Positions 17,139-25,199 of a stretch of DNA of 64,000 nucleotides are shown here, in pieces. This stretch comes from Donghicola tyrosinivorans (GTDB lineage: Bacteria > Pseudomonadota > Alphaproteobacteria > Rhodobacterales > Rhodobacteraceae). The notes beneath the pieces are model-generated. The model saw only the letters and a program-made list of their open reading frames with translations, made no database searches and was not told where the DNA came from. The position numbers were made by a program, and so were the translations under genes. Location of the stretch: the NCBI RefSeq assembly GCF_003003355.1, contig NZ_PVTQ01000011.1, positions 62,001-126,000 on the forward strand, written 5' to 3'. Each line of letters begins with the position of its first letter. Position 1 is the stretch's first letter.

Positions 17139-18902
17139 ATGAAAAAATTCATCGCCGCAATGTCGGTAAGCGCTCTGGCTGTGACCGCAGCCTACGCGGG
17201 CGTGACCGAAGAGGATCTGGCCAACGACCAGGCCTCGACCGACCAGGTCGTGACCAACGGCATGGGCCGTCACCTTCAGCGCTATTCGCCGCTGGAAACC
17301 CTGAACAAGGACAACGTCAAGAACCTGGTTCCCGCATGGGCCTTCAGCCTTGGTGGTGAAAAGCAGCGCGGTCAGGAAACCCAGCCGCTGGTTTATGACG
17401 GCGTGATGTATATCACCGGTTCCTATTCGCGCCTTTACGCGATCGACGTGAACACCGGCGAAGAGCTGTGGCAGTACGATGCCCGTCTTCCCGAAGGCAT
17501 CCTGCCCTGCTGTGACGTGATCAACCGCGGCGCGGCCATCTATGGCGACAACATCTACTTCGGCACGCTGGACGCACGTATCGTTGCGCTGGACCTGAAG
17601 ACCGGTGACGTTGTCTGGCGCGACAAGATCGCTGACTACAAAGCTGGCTACAGCTACACCGCAGCACCCCTGATCGTTGACGGTCTGGTTGTGACCGGGA
17701 ACTCGGGCGGTGAATTCGGTATCGTAGGCGAGGTTCAGGCCCGCAACGCAGAGACCGGCGAAATCGTCTGGACCCGTCCGATGATCGAAGGCCACATGGG
17801 CACCCTGAACGGTCAGGAATCGACCATGACCGGTACCCTGAACGCGACCTGGCCCGGCGATCTGTGGAAGACCGGCGGCGGCGCAACCTGGCTGGGTGGC
17901 TCGTACGACATCGACACCGATACCCTGATCTTCGGCGCGGGTAACCCTGCTCCCTGGAACAGCTGGCTGCGCGGCGCGGGCGAGCCCACCGAAGGCAATG
18001 TTGGCGACAACCTGTACGCTGCAAGCCGCGTCGGCATCGACCCCAAGACCGGCGACATCAAGTGGCACTTCCAGACCACGCCCCGCGAAGGCTGGGACTA
18101 TGACGGTGTGAACGAAGTCGTTGCCTACACCGACCGCGGCGGCAACAAGCGCTACGCGACTGCTGACCGTAACGGCTACTTCTACGTTCTGAACCGCGAA
18201 GACGGTGCCTTTGTTTCGGCAGCACCCTTCGTGAAGGACATCACCTGGGCCAACGGTATCGATGAGACCGGTCGTCCGATCTTCAACGAACCCAACCGTC
18301 CCGGTAACCCCGCGAACGCGACCGATGGCAACAAAGGCGAAGTCGTCTTCTCGTCGCCCTCGTTCCTTGGCGGTAAGAACTGGATGCCGATGGCCTTCAG
18401 CCAGAAGACCGGCAACTTCTACGTTCCCTCGAATGAGTGGGGCATGGACATCTGGAACGAGCCTGTAACCTACAAAAAGGGCGCGGCTTACCTGGGTTCG
18501 GGCTTCACCATCAAGCCGAACTACGAAGACCACATCGGTTCGCTCAAAGCGATCGACCCCGACACCGGCAAGTGGGTTTGGGAATACAAGAACGACGCAC
18601 CCCTGTGGGGCGGCGTGATGACCACCGCAGGCGGTCTGGTATTCTTCGGCACCCCCGAGGGCAAGTTCATCGCTCTGGATGACGCCACCGGCGAAGAACT
18701 GTGGTCGTTCCAGACCGGCTCGGGCATCGTTGGCCAGCCCATCACCTGGGAAATGGAAGGCGAGCAGTACGTCTCGGTCGTTTCGGGCTGGGGTGGCGCG
18801 GTTCCGCTCTGGGGCGGCGAAGTGGCCAAGAAAGTGAACTACCTGAACCAGGGTGGCACTGTCTGGACCTTCAAACTGCCCAAGCAGCTGGCATCGAACT
18901 GA
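17139..18902 (+). CDS. PQQ-dependent alcohol dehydrogenase, ExaA/PedE/PedH family, lanthanide-type
   Basis: 587-residue periplasmic quinoprotein that oxidises alcohols and reduces cytochrome c. Signal peptide [20 protein letters not shown]. The start at 17139 follows AGGGAGGACAGA. The eight-blade propeller shows repeated W-motifs such as [15 protein letters not shown] and [15 protein letters not shown] vicinal disulfide pair is at Cys124-Cys125. VEGHMG-like [10 protein letters not shown] and GAGNPAPWN match ethanol dehydrogenases (ExaA, PedE, PedH) better than methanol-type MxaF/XoxF. The catalytic Asp320 is followed by Asp322 in WDYDG; an Asp at that place is the known mark of lanthanide-using enzymes. 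Single gene with its own terminator. Confidence 0.93.
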   Translation: MKKFIAAMSVSALAVTAAYAGVTEEDLANDQASTDQVVTNGMGRHLQRYSPLETLNKDNVKNLVPAWAFSLGGEKQRGQETQPLVYDGVMYITGSYSRLYAIDVNTGEELWQYDARLPEGILPCCDVINRGAAIYGDNIYFGTLDARIVALDLKTGDVVWRDKIADYKAGYSYTAAPLIVDGLVVTGNSGGEFGIVGEVQARNAETGEIVWTRPMIEGHMGTLNGQESTMTGTLNATWPGDLWKTGGGATWLGGSYDIDTDTLIFGAGNPAPWNSWLRGAGEPTEGNVGDNLYAASRVGIDPKTGDIKWHFQTTPREGWDYDGVNEVVAYTDRGGNKRYATADRNGYFYVLNREDGAFVSAAPFVKDITWANGIDETGRPIFNEPNRPGNPANATDGNKGEVVFSSPSFLGGKNWMPMAFSQKTGNFYVPSNEWGMDIWNEPVTYKKGAAYLGSGFTIKPNYEDHIGSLKAIDPDTGKWVWEYKNDAPLWGGVMTTAGGLVFFGTPEGKFIALDDATGEELWSFQTGSGIVGQPITWEMEGEQYVSVVSGWGGAVPLWGGEVAKKVNYLNQGGTVWTFKLPKQLASN

Positions 18903-18931
18903 TCCACTGATCTAACGGTCAAACATTTGGA

Positions 18932-18964
18932 AACGCCCGAAGATTTTCTTCGGGCGTTTTCCTT
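18932..18964 (+). terminator. Intrinsic terminator after PQQ dehydrogenase
   Basis: AACGCCCGAAG (18932-18942) pairs perfectly with CTTCGGGCGTT (18948-18958), loop ATTTT, followed by TTCCTTTT. Confidence 0.9.
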
Positions 18965-19081
18965 TTCCCGCCCCTTCTGTGGGCAGATAAGATGCGCCGC
19001 GAAAGGGTATTAGACTTTTTGGCTAAAGCAGACCTTGATCGAATGGCGTAAGCTGAAGATGAGGAAACAAGGAAAACCCAA

Positions 19082-19765
19082 ATGTCTCAGGTCAGCGCAG
19101 CAACACATTTGTCCGGCAACGCCTTGGTGGTCGACGATCACCCCCTGTTCTGCGACGCCCTGACCCTGACGCTGAAATCGATTTCCGAATTTGGCACCAT
19201 CCACACCGCGGGCACCCTTGAGGCCGCCTTGGATGAGGTCAGCGCCGACAGCGATATCCGTGCGATCATTCTGGATTTGAACCTGCCCGACGTGAACGGC
19301 CTGGACGGCTTGGTCCGCCTACGCACGGCCGCGCCGCGTGCCAAGATCATCATCGCGTCCTCAATGTCCGACAACCGCATGATCAGCCGCGCCATCAAGG
19401 CCGGTGCAGATGGCTTTGTTCCCAAGCAAGCGCAACGCGCCGTGTTCCAGCAAGCTTTCGACACCGTGCGCACGGGCAAACACTTTGTTCCCGAAGGGTT
19501 TATCGATCCCGATGGCGAGTCGGCCACGCAGGATGATGCACTGCAACGCCTTGGCACCTTGACCAACCAGCAGGCCCGCATCCTGAACCTGATCTGCGAG
19601 GGCAAGCTGAACAAACAGATCGCCTATGACCTGTCGATCGCGGAAACCACCGTCAAAGCCCATGTCACCGCAATCATGCGGAAACTTGGCGTGCATTCGC
19701 GCACTCAGGCCGTTCTGATCGCGCAAGAGGCCCACTTTAACCGGGTCTTGCCAACGAATGAGTAA
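19082..19765 (+). CDS. LuxR-family response regulator
   Basis: 227-residue two-component regulator. An N-terminal receiver domain (residues 12-130) has phospho-acceptor Asp65 in IILDLNLPDVNG. A C-terminal LuxR/NarL helix-turn-helix (about 160-220) contains QARILNLICEGKLNKQIAYD and AETTVKAHVTAIMRKLGVHS. It is adjacent to the PQQ dehydrogenase and upstream of a FIST protein and kinase, the arrangement of ErbR/AgmR-type activators of quinoprotein ethanol oxidation in pseudomonads. Likely activates the PQQ locus (inference). Confidence 0.88.
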   Translation: MSQVSAATHLSGNALVVDDHPLFCDALTLTLKSISEFGTIHTAGTLEAALDEVSADSDIRAIILDLNLPDVNGLDGLVRLRTAAPRAKIIIASSMSDNRMISRAIKAGADGFVPKQAQRAVFQQAFDTVRTGKHFVPEGFIDPDGESATQDDALQRLGTLTNQQARILNLICEGKLNKQIAYDLSIAETTVKAHVTAIMRKLGVHSRTQAVLIAQEAHFNRVLPTNE

Positions 19766-19808
19766 TCGCTCATCCTCACGCAACTAAAGTACAGAGGACA
19801 TCGGTCTA

Positions 19809-20990
19809 GTGAACGAAGCGCCACCACGCTTCGCCAGGGAGGGGACCGAAGACAGTAAGGCAGTGTGCGTCGCACAGGTCTTTTGTGATGAGCTGGCGCC
19901 TGTAGAGGAGATCAAGCGCCAGTTCGGATCAGAGCCTATGGCGCTCGTGTGTTTGTTTTCAGCTCCCTGCGCGGATTTCAACGGCCTGATCATGGCCGCC
20001 CAATCTTCTTTCGGAGATGCCGATATCGTCGCCTGTACCACAGCGGGCGAGCTTGGCCGTGCGGGATATGAGGAAAAGCAGATCATCGCGGTGGGCTTCC
20101 CTGCCCGCTATTTCTCGGCCATCACCTTTGCCTTGGAAGACCTGAAAGCGCTGGATGATCAGAACGTTATCGATTCTATCATTCAAAAGCGCATGGCCCT
20201 TGCGCAACTGGCCCCTGACCGTCCCCATGAATTCGCCTTCCTCTTGGTGGACGGCCTGTCCTTGTCGGAAGAGAACCTGACCACCGCGCTGGCCTCGGGT
20301 CTGGGGCCCATGCCACTTTTCGGTGGCTCGGCTGGCGACGGGATCGATTTCCGCCAGACATGGCTGGCCTGCAACGGCCAGATCATGAAGGACGCCGCCA
20401 TCCTGACCATGGTGCGCAGCCTCTGCCCCGTCCGTGTTTTCAGCCATGACAATCTGGCCCCGACCCAGGCCCGCATGGTCGTCACCAAGGCCGATCCTGA
20501 GCGCCGCATCGTGCAAGAGATCAACGCCGAGCCAGCAGCAGCCGAATATGCCCGCCTTTTGGGCAAAGACCCCAACCAGTTGGACCCGTTCATCTTTGCC
20601 GAACACCCTGTCGTGGTGCGTCTTGGCGAAAGCCATCACGTCCGCGCCATCCAGCGGGTCAATGAACACGGGGAATTGGTCTTCTTTTCCGCCATCAACG
20701 AAGGCATGGTTCTGACCCTTGCCGAACATCTTGATATTGCGGCACATCTGGAAAGCGGCTTAGATGAGCTATACCGCAACGGTGCGCCGGACATGATCCT
20801 TGGCTGTGACTGCGTGTTGCGCCGGATCGCTGCCGACCAGCGGCAAAAAACCCGCGAGATTTCGCAGATACTCGCAGATAAAAAAGTTATTGGTTTCTCG
20901 ACTTATGGTGAACAGATTGGTGCCCTGCATGTGAACCAGACCCTCACGGGTGTGGCGATCTATCCTCCGCCCCGCGACGAAAGCAACTGA
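19809..20990 (+). CDS. FIST-domain sensor protein (NosP-like)
   Basis: 393-residue soluble protein with FIST N domain (about 25-225; CTTAGELGRAGYEEKQIIAV, PLFGGSAGDG) and FIST C domain (about 230-375; GCDCVLRRIA, VIGFSTYGEQIG). The start is GTG at 19809. Its stop overlaps the ATG of the histidine kinase. In pseudomonads a FIST protein beside the NahK kinase (NosP) is a heme-based nitric-oxide sensor, and that pair lies near the exa genes, as here. Alternatively it binds a small molecule such as an amino acid. Confidence 0.85.
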   Translation: MNEAPPRFAREGTEDSKAVCVAQVFCDELAPVEEIKRQFGSEPMALVCLFSAPCADFNGLIMAAQSSFGDADIVACTTAGELGRAGYEEKQIIAVGFPARYFSAITFALEDLKALDDQNVIDSIIQKRMALAQLAPDRPHEFAFLLVDGLSLSEENLTTALASGLGPMPLFGGSAGDGIDFRQTWLACNGQIMKDAAILTMVRSLCPVRVFSHDNLAPTQARMVVTKADPERRIVQEINAEPAAAEYARLLGKDPNQLDPFIFAEHPVVVRLGESHHVRAIQRVNEHGELVFFSAINEGMVLTLAEHLDIAAHLESGLDELYRNGAPDMILGCDCVLRRIAADQRQKTREISQILADKKVIGFSTYGEQIGALHVNQTLTGVAIYPPPRDESN

Positions 20991-23197
20991 TGACCCTGAT
21001 CAACCCGTCCGACAGTCTAGAACGGCAGAATGAAAAACTCCTGAAGATCGTCGACGCGCTGATGAGCCGTGTGGAATACGGCACAGCGCAATCGAATGCC
21101 GCCTATGCGCAATTCGAACGGGCGGCCTTGCTGGAAAAGCGGGTGCGCGAACGCACGCTGGAACTGGAAAGCACCCTAGAGCTGCTGCACGACAGCAACT
21201 CGGAACTGGCTAAAGCCCACGCCGAAACCGAAGCGGCCCGCCGCAACCTTGCCGACGCGATCGAGGCGGTCTCTGAAGGCTTTGCCCTGTTTGACCCCGA
21301 AGACGTTCTGGTTATGTGCAACTCGCGCTTTTGTCGCGATTTCAAAGACCTCAGCCCGCTGTTGTCCCCCGGCCTGCCCTTTTCCGACTATGTGCGCCAT
21401 ATCGGAAAATCTGCCTATCTGGCCCTGCCAGAGGATGAAACGCCCGCCTCTTGGGCCGCCCGCCGCATCCGCCGCCATATGGATCGGCACGTCATGTTCA
21501 ACGTCGAGCTTAGCGGCGACCGCTGGCTGCAAGTGTCGGAACATCGCACCAGCAACGGCGGTACCGTGGTCCTGCAAACCGACGTCACCGACATCATGCG
21601 GATCGAGCGGCAGGAACGCGCCCGCCTGAAAGACAAACAGACCCGCGTCATCCGCGCCACGCTGGACCACCTGAACCAAGGGGTCTGCGTCTTTGACGAA
21701 AACGCGCAGCTTGTGGGCTGGAACCACAAGATAAGCCAGCTGCTGTCGGTCCCTGTTCGCCGTCTGGTAATCGGCGCGTCCTTCGGTGGCCTGCTGGACC
21801 GTTTGGGCGATGATGTACAGTTCAGCCGCGGTATTGACCTTGAAGGATTCCGTAACTGGGCGCTGGTGAAAGGTGCCCGCGCCCCGATTTCCTTTGAGGT
21901 ACGCCGTGGCGGCATGACCCTGCAAATCTTCGGCCGCGGAATGCCGGATCAGGGCTTTGTCATTTCCTGCACCGATGTGACCGCCGAACGGGAAGCCGCG
22001 CAAAAGCTGTATGAGTTGAACGAAATCCTCGAACAGCGCGTGATGGAGCGCACGCTGGAACTAGAGGACGCCCTATCCGCCGCCGAACGGGCCAACGCCT
22101 CGAAATCCCGCTTTGTGGCTGCTGCCAGCCACGATCTGCTGCAACCCTTGTCGGCAGCAAAGCTGTTCATCTCGTCCCTCTCGGACAAGGCGACCGACCC
22201 CGATGACATGGCGGTTCTGTCCAAGGCCGAGACCGCACTTACGGGGGCCGAGCAGATTATCGATGCGCTGCTGGACATCTCCAAACTGGAGTCCGACGGT
22301 CTGCGTTTCGACGTGCGCCGGTTCTCGCTGCGGGAAATCCTTGCGCCCCTGCGCGATGAGATGACCATCCACGCCGTTCGCAAAGGGTTGGAACTGACCG
22401 TTGTGGACAGCAATCTGGTGGTGGAAAGCGATCCCGCCTACATGCGCCGCATCGTGCGCAATCTGATCTCGAACGCGATCCGCTATACCGCCACGGGCCG
22501 CGTGTTGGTCGGGGTACGCCGTAACGGAGGCTCGGCCCGGATCGAGGTCTGGGACACCGGCCCCGGCATCGCCGAGGAAAACCAGAACACCATCTTTGAG
22601 GAGTTCAAGCGGCTGGACACCAAAGCCAGCGCCAACGAAGGTCTGGGCCTTGGCCTTGCCATCGTGGAGCGCGCCTGCGCCCGTCTAGGCCACCCCCTTG
22701 GCCTCTGGTCCGAAGTGGATCAGGGCAGCTGCTTTATGGTGAACGTCCCCGTCGCATCCGAGGCCGATCCCGCCCGCCCGAAAAGCGCCCGCATGACCCT
22801 GCCCATCGGGCTGGAACAGTCAGGCCTGATCGTCCTGCTGGTGGAAAATGACCCGCAACTGCGCCGTGCGATCTCAATTCTGGTGGAAAGCTGGGGCGTT
22901 AACGTGATCGAGGCCGAAGACGCCGCATCGGCGCTGGATCTGTTAACGGATTTGCAAATCCGCCCCGATGCCTTGCTGCTGGACTACCAACTGGGTCCCG
23001 GCATGTCGGGGATCGAACTTTACAGCGCGGTTCAGGACAGTTTGGGGCCAATCCCCTGCGCCATCATCTCGGCCGACCGGTCAACCGATCTGCGCCAAAC
23101 CTGCAAATCTATGGGGCTAGAGCTGCTGCTGAAGCCTCTGGACCGCCATAAGCTGGGGCATATGCTGCATACTGCGGCGCAGGCCATCACCCTTTAA
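20990..23197 (+). CDS. Hybrid sensor histidine kinase with PAS domains (NahK-like)
   Basis: 735-residue cytoplasmic hybrid kinase with no membrane segment. An N-terminal coiled coil (about 40-95) is followed by a PAS domain (about 100-205), a second PAS domain (about 225-335) and a linking coiled coil. HisKA has His381 in AASHDLLQPLSAAKLF. The HATPase shows the N box (RNLISNAIRYTATG) and DTGPGI. The C-terminal receiver has Asp665 in ALLLDYQLGPGMSG. The upstream overlapping FIST gene is the likely input partner and the LuxR regulator at 19082 the likely output. Organisation matches NahK/ErcS-type kinases. Confidence 0.88.
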   Translation: MTLINPSDSLERQNEKLLKIVDALMSRVEYGTAQSNAAYAQFERAALLEKRVRERTLELESTLELLHDSNSELAKAHAETEAARRNLADAIEAVSEGFALFDPEDVLVMCNSRFCRDFKDLSPLLSPGLPFSDYVRHIGKSAYLALPEDETPASWAARRIRRHMDRHVMFNVELSGDRWLQVSEHRTSNGGTVVLQTDVTDIMRIERQERARLKDKQTRVIRATLDHLNQGVCVFDENAQLVGWNHKISQLLSVPVRRLVIGASFGGLLDRLGDDVQFSRGIDLEGFRNWALVKGARAPISFEVRRGGMTLQIFGRGMPDQGFVISCTDVTAEREAAQKLYELNEILEQRVMERTLELEDALSAAERANASKSRFVAAASHDLLQPLSAAKLFISSLSDKATDPDDMAVLSKAETALTGAEQIIDALLDISKLESDGLRFDVRRFSLREILAPLRDEMTIHAVRKGLELTVVDSNLVVESDPAYMRRIVRNLISNAIRYTATGRVLVGVRRNGGSARIEVWDTGPGIAEENQNTIFEEFKRLDTKASANEGLGLGLAIVERACARLGHPLGLWSEVDQGSCFMVNVPVASEADPARPKSARMTLPIGLEQSGLIVLLVENDPQLRRAISILVESWGVNVIEAEDAASALDLLTDLQIRPDALLLDYQLGPGMSGIELYSAVQDSLGPIPCAIISADRSTDLRQTCKSMGLELLLKPLDRHKLGHMLHTAAQAITL

Positions 23198-23352
23198 CAG
23201 GCCCCCATCCATTTACGAGTCACTTAAGTTTCGCTGCACTCACCTGAGTCGGGGTCACACATTTTATGGCCAAAGTGTTTGCGGATATGTCGTTTGAAGT
23301 CCGAAATTACAAATAATTAGGCAGAAATGTGAAATTTTTTAGGTCCGAACAG

Positions 23353-23455
23353 GTTAATTTCCTCGCCTTTTGGGTAGTCTTGCGTTATCCTTCTGTTAAC
23401 CCCTTTAACCATTAAGAGCTAACTTAAAGGCAGGGTTTCGGGGGTCAGTTAAGTT
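23353..23455 (+). promoter_or_regulatory. TTAA-rich, CtrA-like promoter region of the 52-residue protein
   Basis: The AT-rich gap 23198-23488 contains six TTAA words within about 100 bases, including TTAACCAT at 23405-23412, a reported CtrA half-site motif in alphaproteobacteria. No exact TTAA-N7-TTAA is present. Likely promoter of the small gene at 23489. Confidence 0.4.
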
Positions 23456-23488
23456 TTGCATGCCCTTTGGGGAGCGGAGTAAACGATT

Positions 23489-23647
23489 ATGTCTAAAGAA
23501 CAGGCCGCCACATCTTTGACCGCCCTGGCCCACTCGAATAAACTTGGAAAAGACAATCAAGAATTCTGCATGAGCATGTGGGCCGCATGGCGCCTGAAGG
23601 CTCTGTGTGAAGGCCAGAAGGCCACAGCGCCTCAGACGCAAAAATAA
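23489..23647 (+). CDS. Small protein of unknown function, 52 residues
   Basis: Short frame with ATG at 23489, preceded by GGGGAGCGGAGTAAACGATT (ribosome site GGAG) and ended by TAA at 23645-23647. The protein starts MSKEQAATSLTALAHSNKLG and is Ala- and Lys-rich, with two Cys and a WAAWRLKAL segment that could form an amphipathic helix. It has its own AT-rich promoter region and a following hairpin, which favours a real gene. I do not recognise it. Confidence 0.6.
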   Translation: MSKEQAATSLTALAHSNKLGKDNQEFCMSMWAAWRLKALCEGQKATAPQTQK

Positions 23648-23652
23648 GCACC

Positions 23653-23678
23653 GGTCCCGTCGCATTTTGCCCGGGACC
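23653..23678 (+). terminator. Hairpin after small gene, possible terminator
   Basis: GGTCCCG (23653-23659) pairs with CGGGACC (23672-23678), with a 12-base loop. The following sequence is only partly T-rich (CTTCTTATT), so termination is uncertain. Beyond it, up to 23852, I see nothing recognisable. Confidence 0.4.
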
Positions 23679-23852
23679 AGCACAGCCACTTCTTATTAAG
23701 ACAGATGGCACTTGGCCGGTTCGGCCCACCTTTCAAAAATTCCACCGATCGCGGCCCCTGCCGCGACCCCGGACAAGGCTTGGGGACAACGCCCCTTGCC
23801 TTTCAGCCCGTGCCAAAGCGCGGGCGGTTGCTTTTTGCGAGGCCGCAAATCC

Positions 23853-25094
23853 TTAGTGGAACACACCCGGACGTGGCACCGCCAAGGCGCGGGCCAGATC
23901 ACTGTCCGCCCCATCCATCTGCGCAGCCAATAGACCCGCCGTCACCGGCCCCAGCGTAAACCCTTGGTGCCCATGACCAAAATGGCACCATAGCCCCTTG
24001 TGGCGCGGCGCCTCGCCGACCACAGGCAGCATGTCGGGCATACAGGGACGTGTGCCGGACCACTGAGGCTCATCCACGCGCGGCCCTAAATCAATGATGT
24101 CCGAAACACCTTTGGCGCCCCGCGTGATCTGGCGGGTATCCACCGCCCCCTTGCGCCCTACCAGCGCCGCGCCGGTCGCCAGACGCAGCCCCTTGCGCAT
24201 GGGCGTCAGCACCACCGCGTTATCTGCGTCCATGATGGATGCGTTCAGGGTCTGCTCCATCCGGTAATGGGCGTGATAGCCGCGCTTGTAGACCATTTGC
24301 ACGCGATAGCCGAAACGGGCCAATACCTCTGGCGACCAGGGTCCCAGCGCAACAACTGCCGCCGTCCCGCTTTCAAGGCCGTCCTCGGTCTGTACCTGCC
24401 AGCCTGCCCCACTTTGGCGCAGGGATAAGGCATCACCATGCCGGATCACACCGCCCCGCGCTTTGAACAATTCCGCATAGGCCTGCACCAAGCCACCGGG
24501 ATCGGCGCATAGCATTGTGGCCTGCCAGTGGATTGCCCCGGCCACATCGCCCTTCAGCACCGGCTCGGCCCGCCGAAAGGCGCGCGTATCCAGAAAATCT
24601 GCCTTCACGCCATATTCCCGCTCCAACCGTTCAGCATCGCGGGCCATCGCGGCGAACTCACTAGGATCGCGGTGAATCTGGTAATAGCCCGCCTTGGTGA
24701 TCAGATTGCCCGCGCCCGCCGCCTCGATCAGCGGCGCATGGGCCGCAGGAGCGCAAGTTGTCAACCGAGTGTATACCTGCGAGACCGCCCGATGCCGGTC
24801 GGGCCGCGAATAGCGGTAGTAGGACCACAGCGCTGGCACCATCTTGGACACGCCCGCAAATGACCACATCACGTCATTGCGCAGGCCCAAAGCGAATTGG
24901 GTCAGTGTTTTCAGATCACGGGGCAAGGCATAGGGTTCAGACGCCTCGCCTTGGATATAGCCCGCATTGCCATAGCTGGTCTCACGCCCCGCCTCGCGGC
25001 GGTCGATCAGGCAGACCTCATGCCCGCGCTCTTGCAAGGCAAGCGCGGTCGAGACCCCGACCATCCCCGCCCCAAGGACCAATACCTGTGCCAT
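23853..25094 (-). CDS. FAD-dependent D-amino acid dehydrogenase-like oxidoreductase (DadA family)
   Basis: 413-residue DAO-type flavoenzyme that oxidises an amine or amino acid. The N-terminal Rossmann FAD motif is VLGAGMVGVSTALALQERGH, followed by the DadA-like SYGNAGYIQGE. A C-terminal GHGHQGFTLGP segment contacts FAD. No signal peptide. A palindrome (25162-25173) lies about 70 bases upstream of ATG at 25094. Substrate is not evident; DadA-like is the group name only. Confidence 0.85.
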   Translation of the reverse strand: MAQVLVLGAGMVGVSTALALQERGHEVCLIDRREAGRETSYGNAGYIQGEASEPYALPRDLKTLTQFALGLRNDVMWSFAGVSKMVPALWSYYRYSRPDRHRAVSQVYTRLTTCAPAAHAPLIEAAGAGNLITKAGYYQIHRDPSEFAAMARDAERLEREYGVKADFLDTRAFRRAEPVLKGDVAGAIHWQATMLCADPGGLVQAYAELFKARGGVIRHGDALSLRQSGAGWQVQTEDGLESGTAAVVALGPWSPEVLARFGYRVQMVYKRGYHAHYRMEQTLNASIMDADNAVVLTPMRKGLRLATGAALVGRKGAVDTRQITRGAKGVSDIIDLGPRVDEPQWSGTRPCMPDMLPVVGEAPRHKGLWCHFGHGHQGFTLGPVTAGLLAAQMDGADSDLARALAVPRPGVFH

Positions 25095-25161
25095 ATCGTT
25101 CCATTCCGTCTTTTGCCCGAAAGGAACATTTCCACGCGCAAGGATGCAAGCACCGAATTGA

Positions 25162-25173
25162 ACTGAATTCAGT
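25162..25173. promoter_or_regulatory. Palindrome upstream of DadA-like gene
   Basis: ACTGAATTCAGT is a perfect 12-base palindrome, 68 bases upstream of the DadA-like start and just past the stop of the next upstream gene. Possible operator; no regulator assigned. Confidence 0.3.
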
Positions 25174-25199
25174 CCGTTCCTGCATACCCCTTGTTGCGC

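Noticed and set aside
16899-18533. 544-residue open frame antisense to the PQQ dehydrogenase
   Set aside because: Shadow of the strongly supported dehydrogenase gene; low-complexity translation with no family features.
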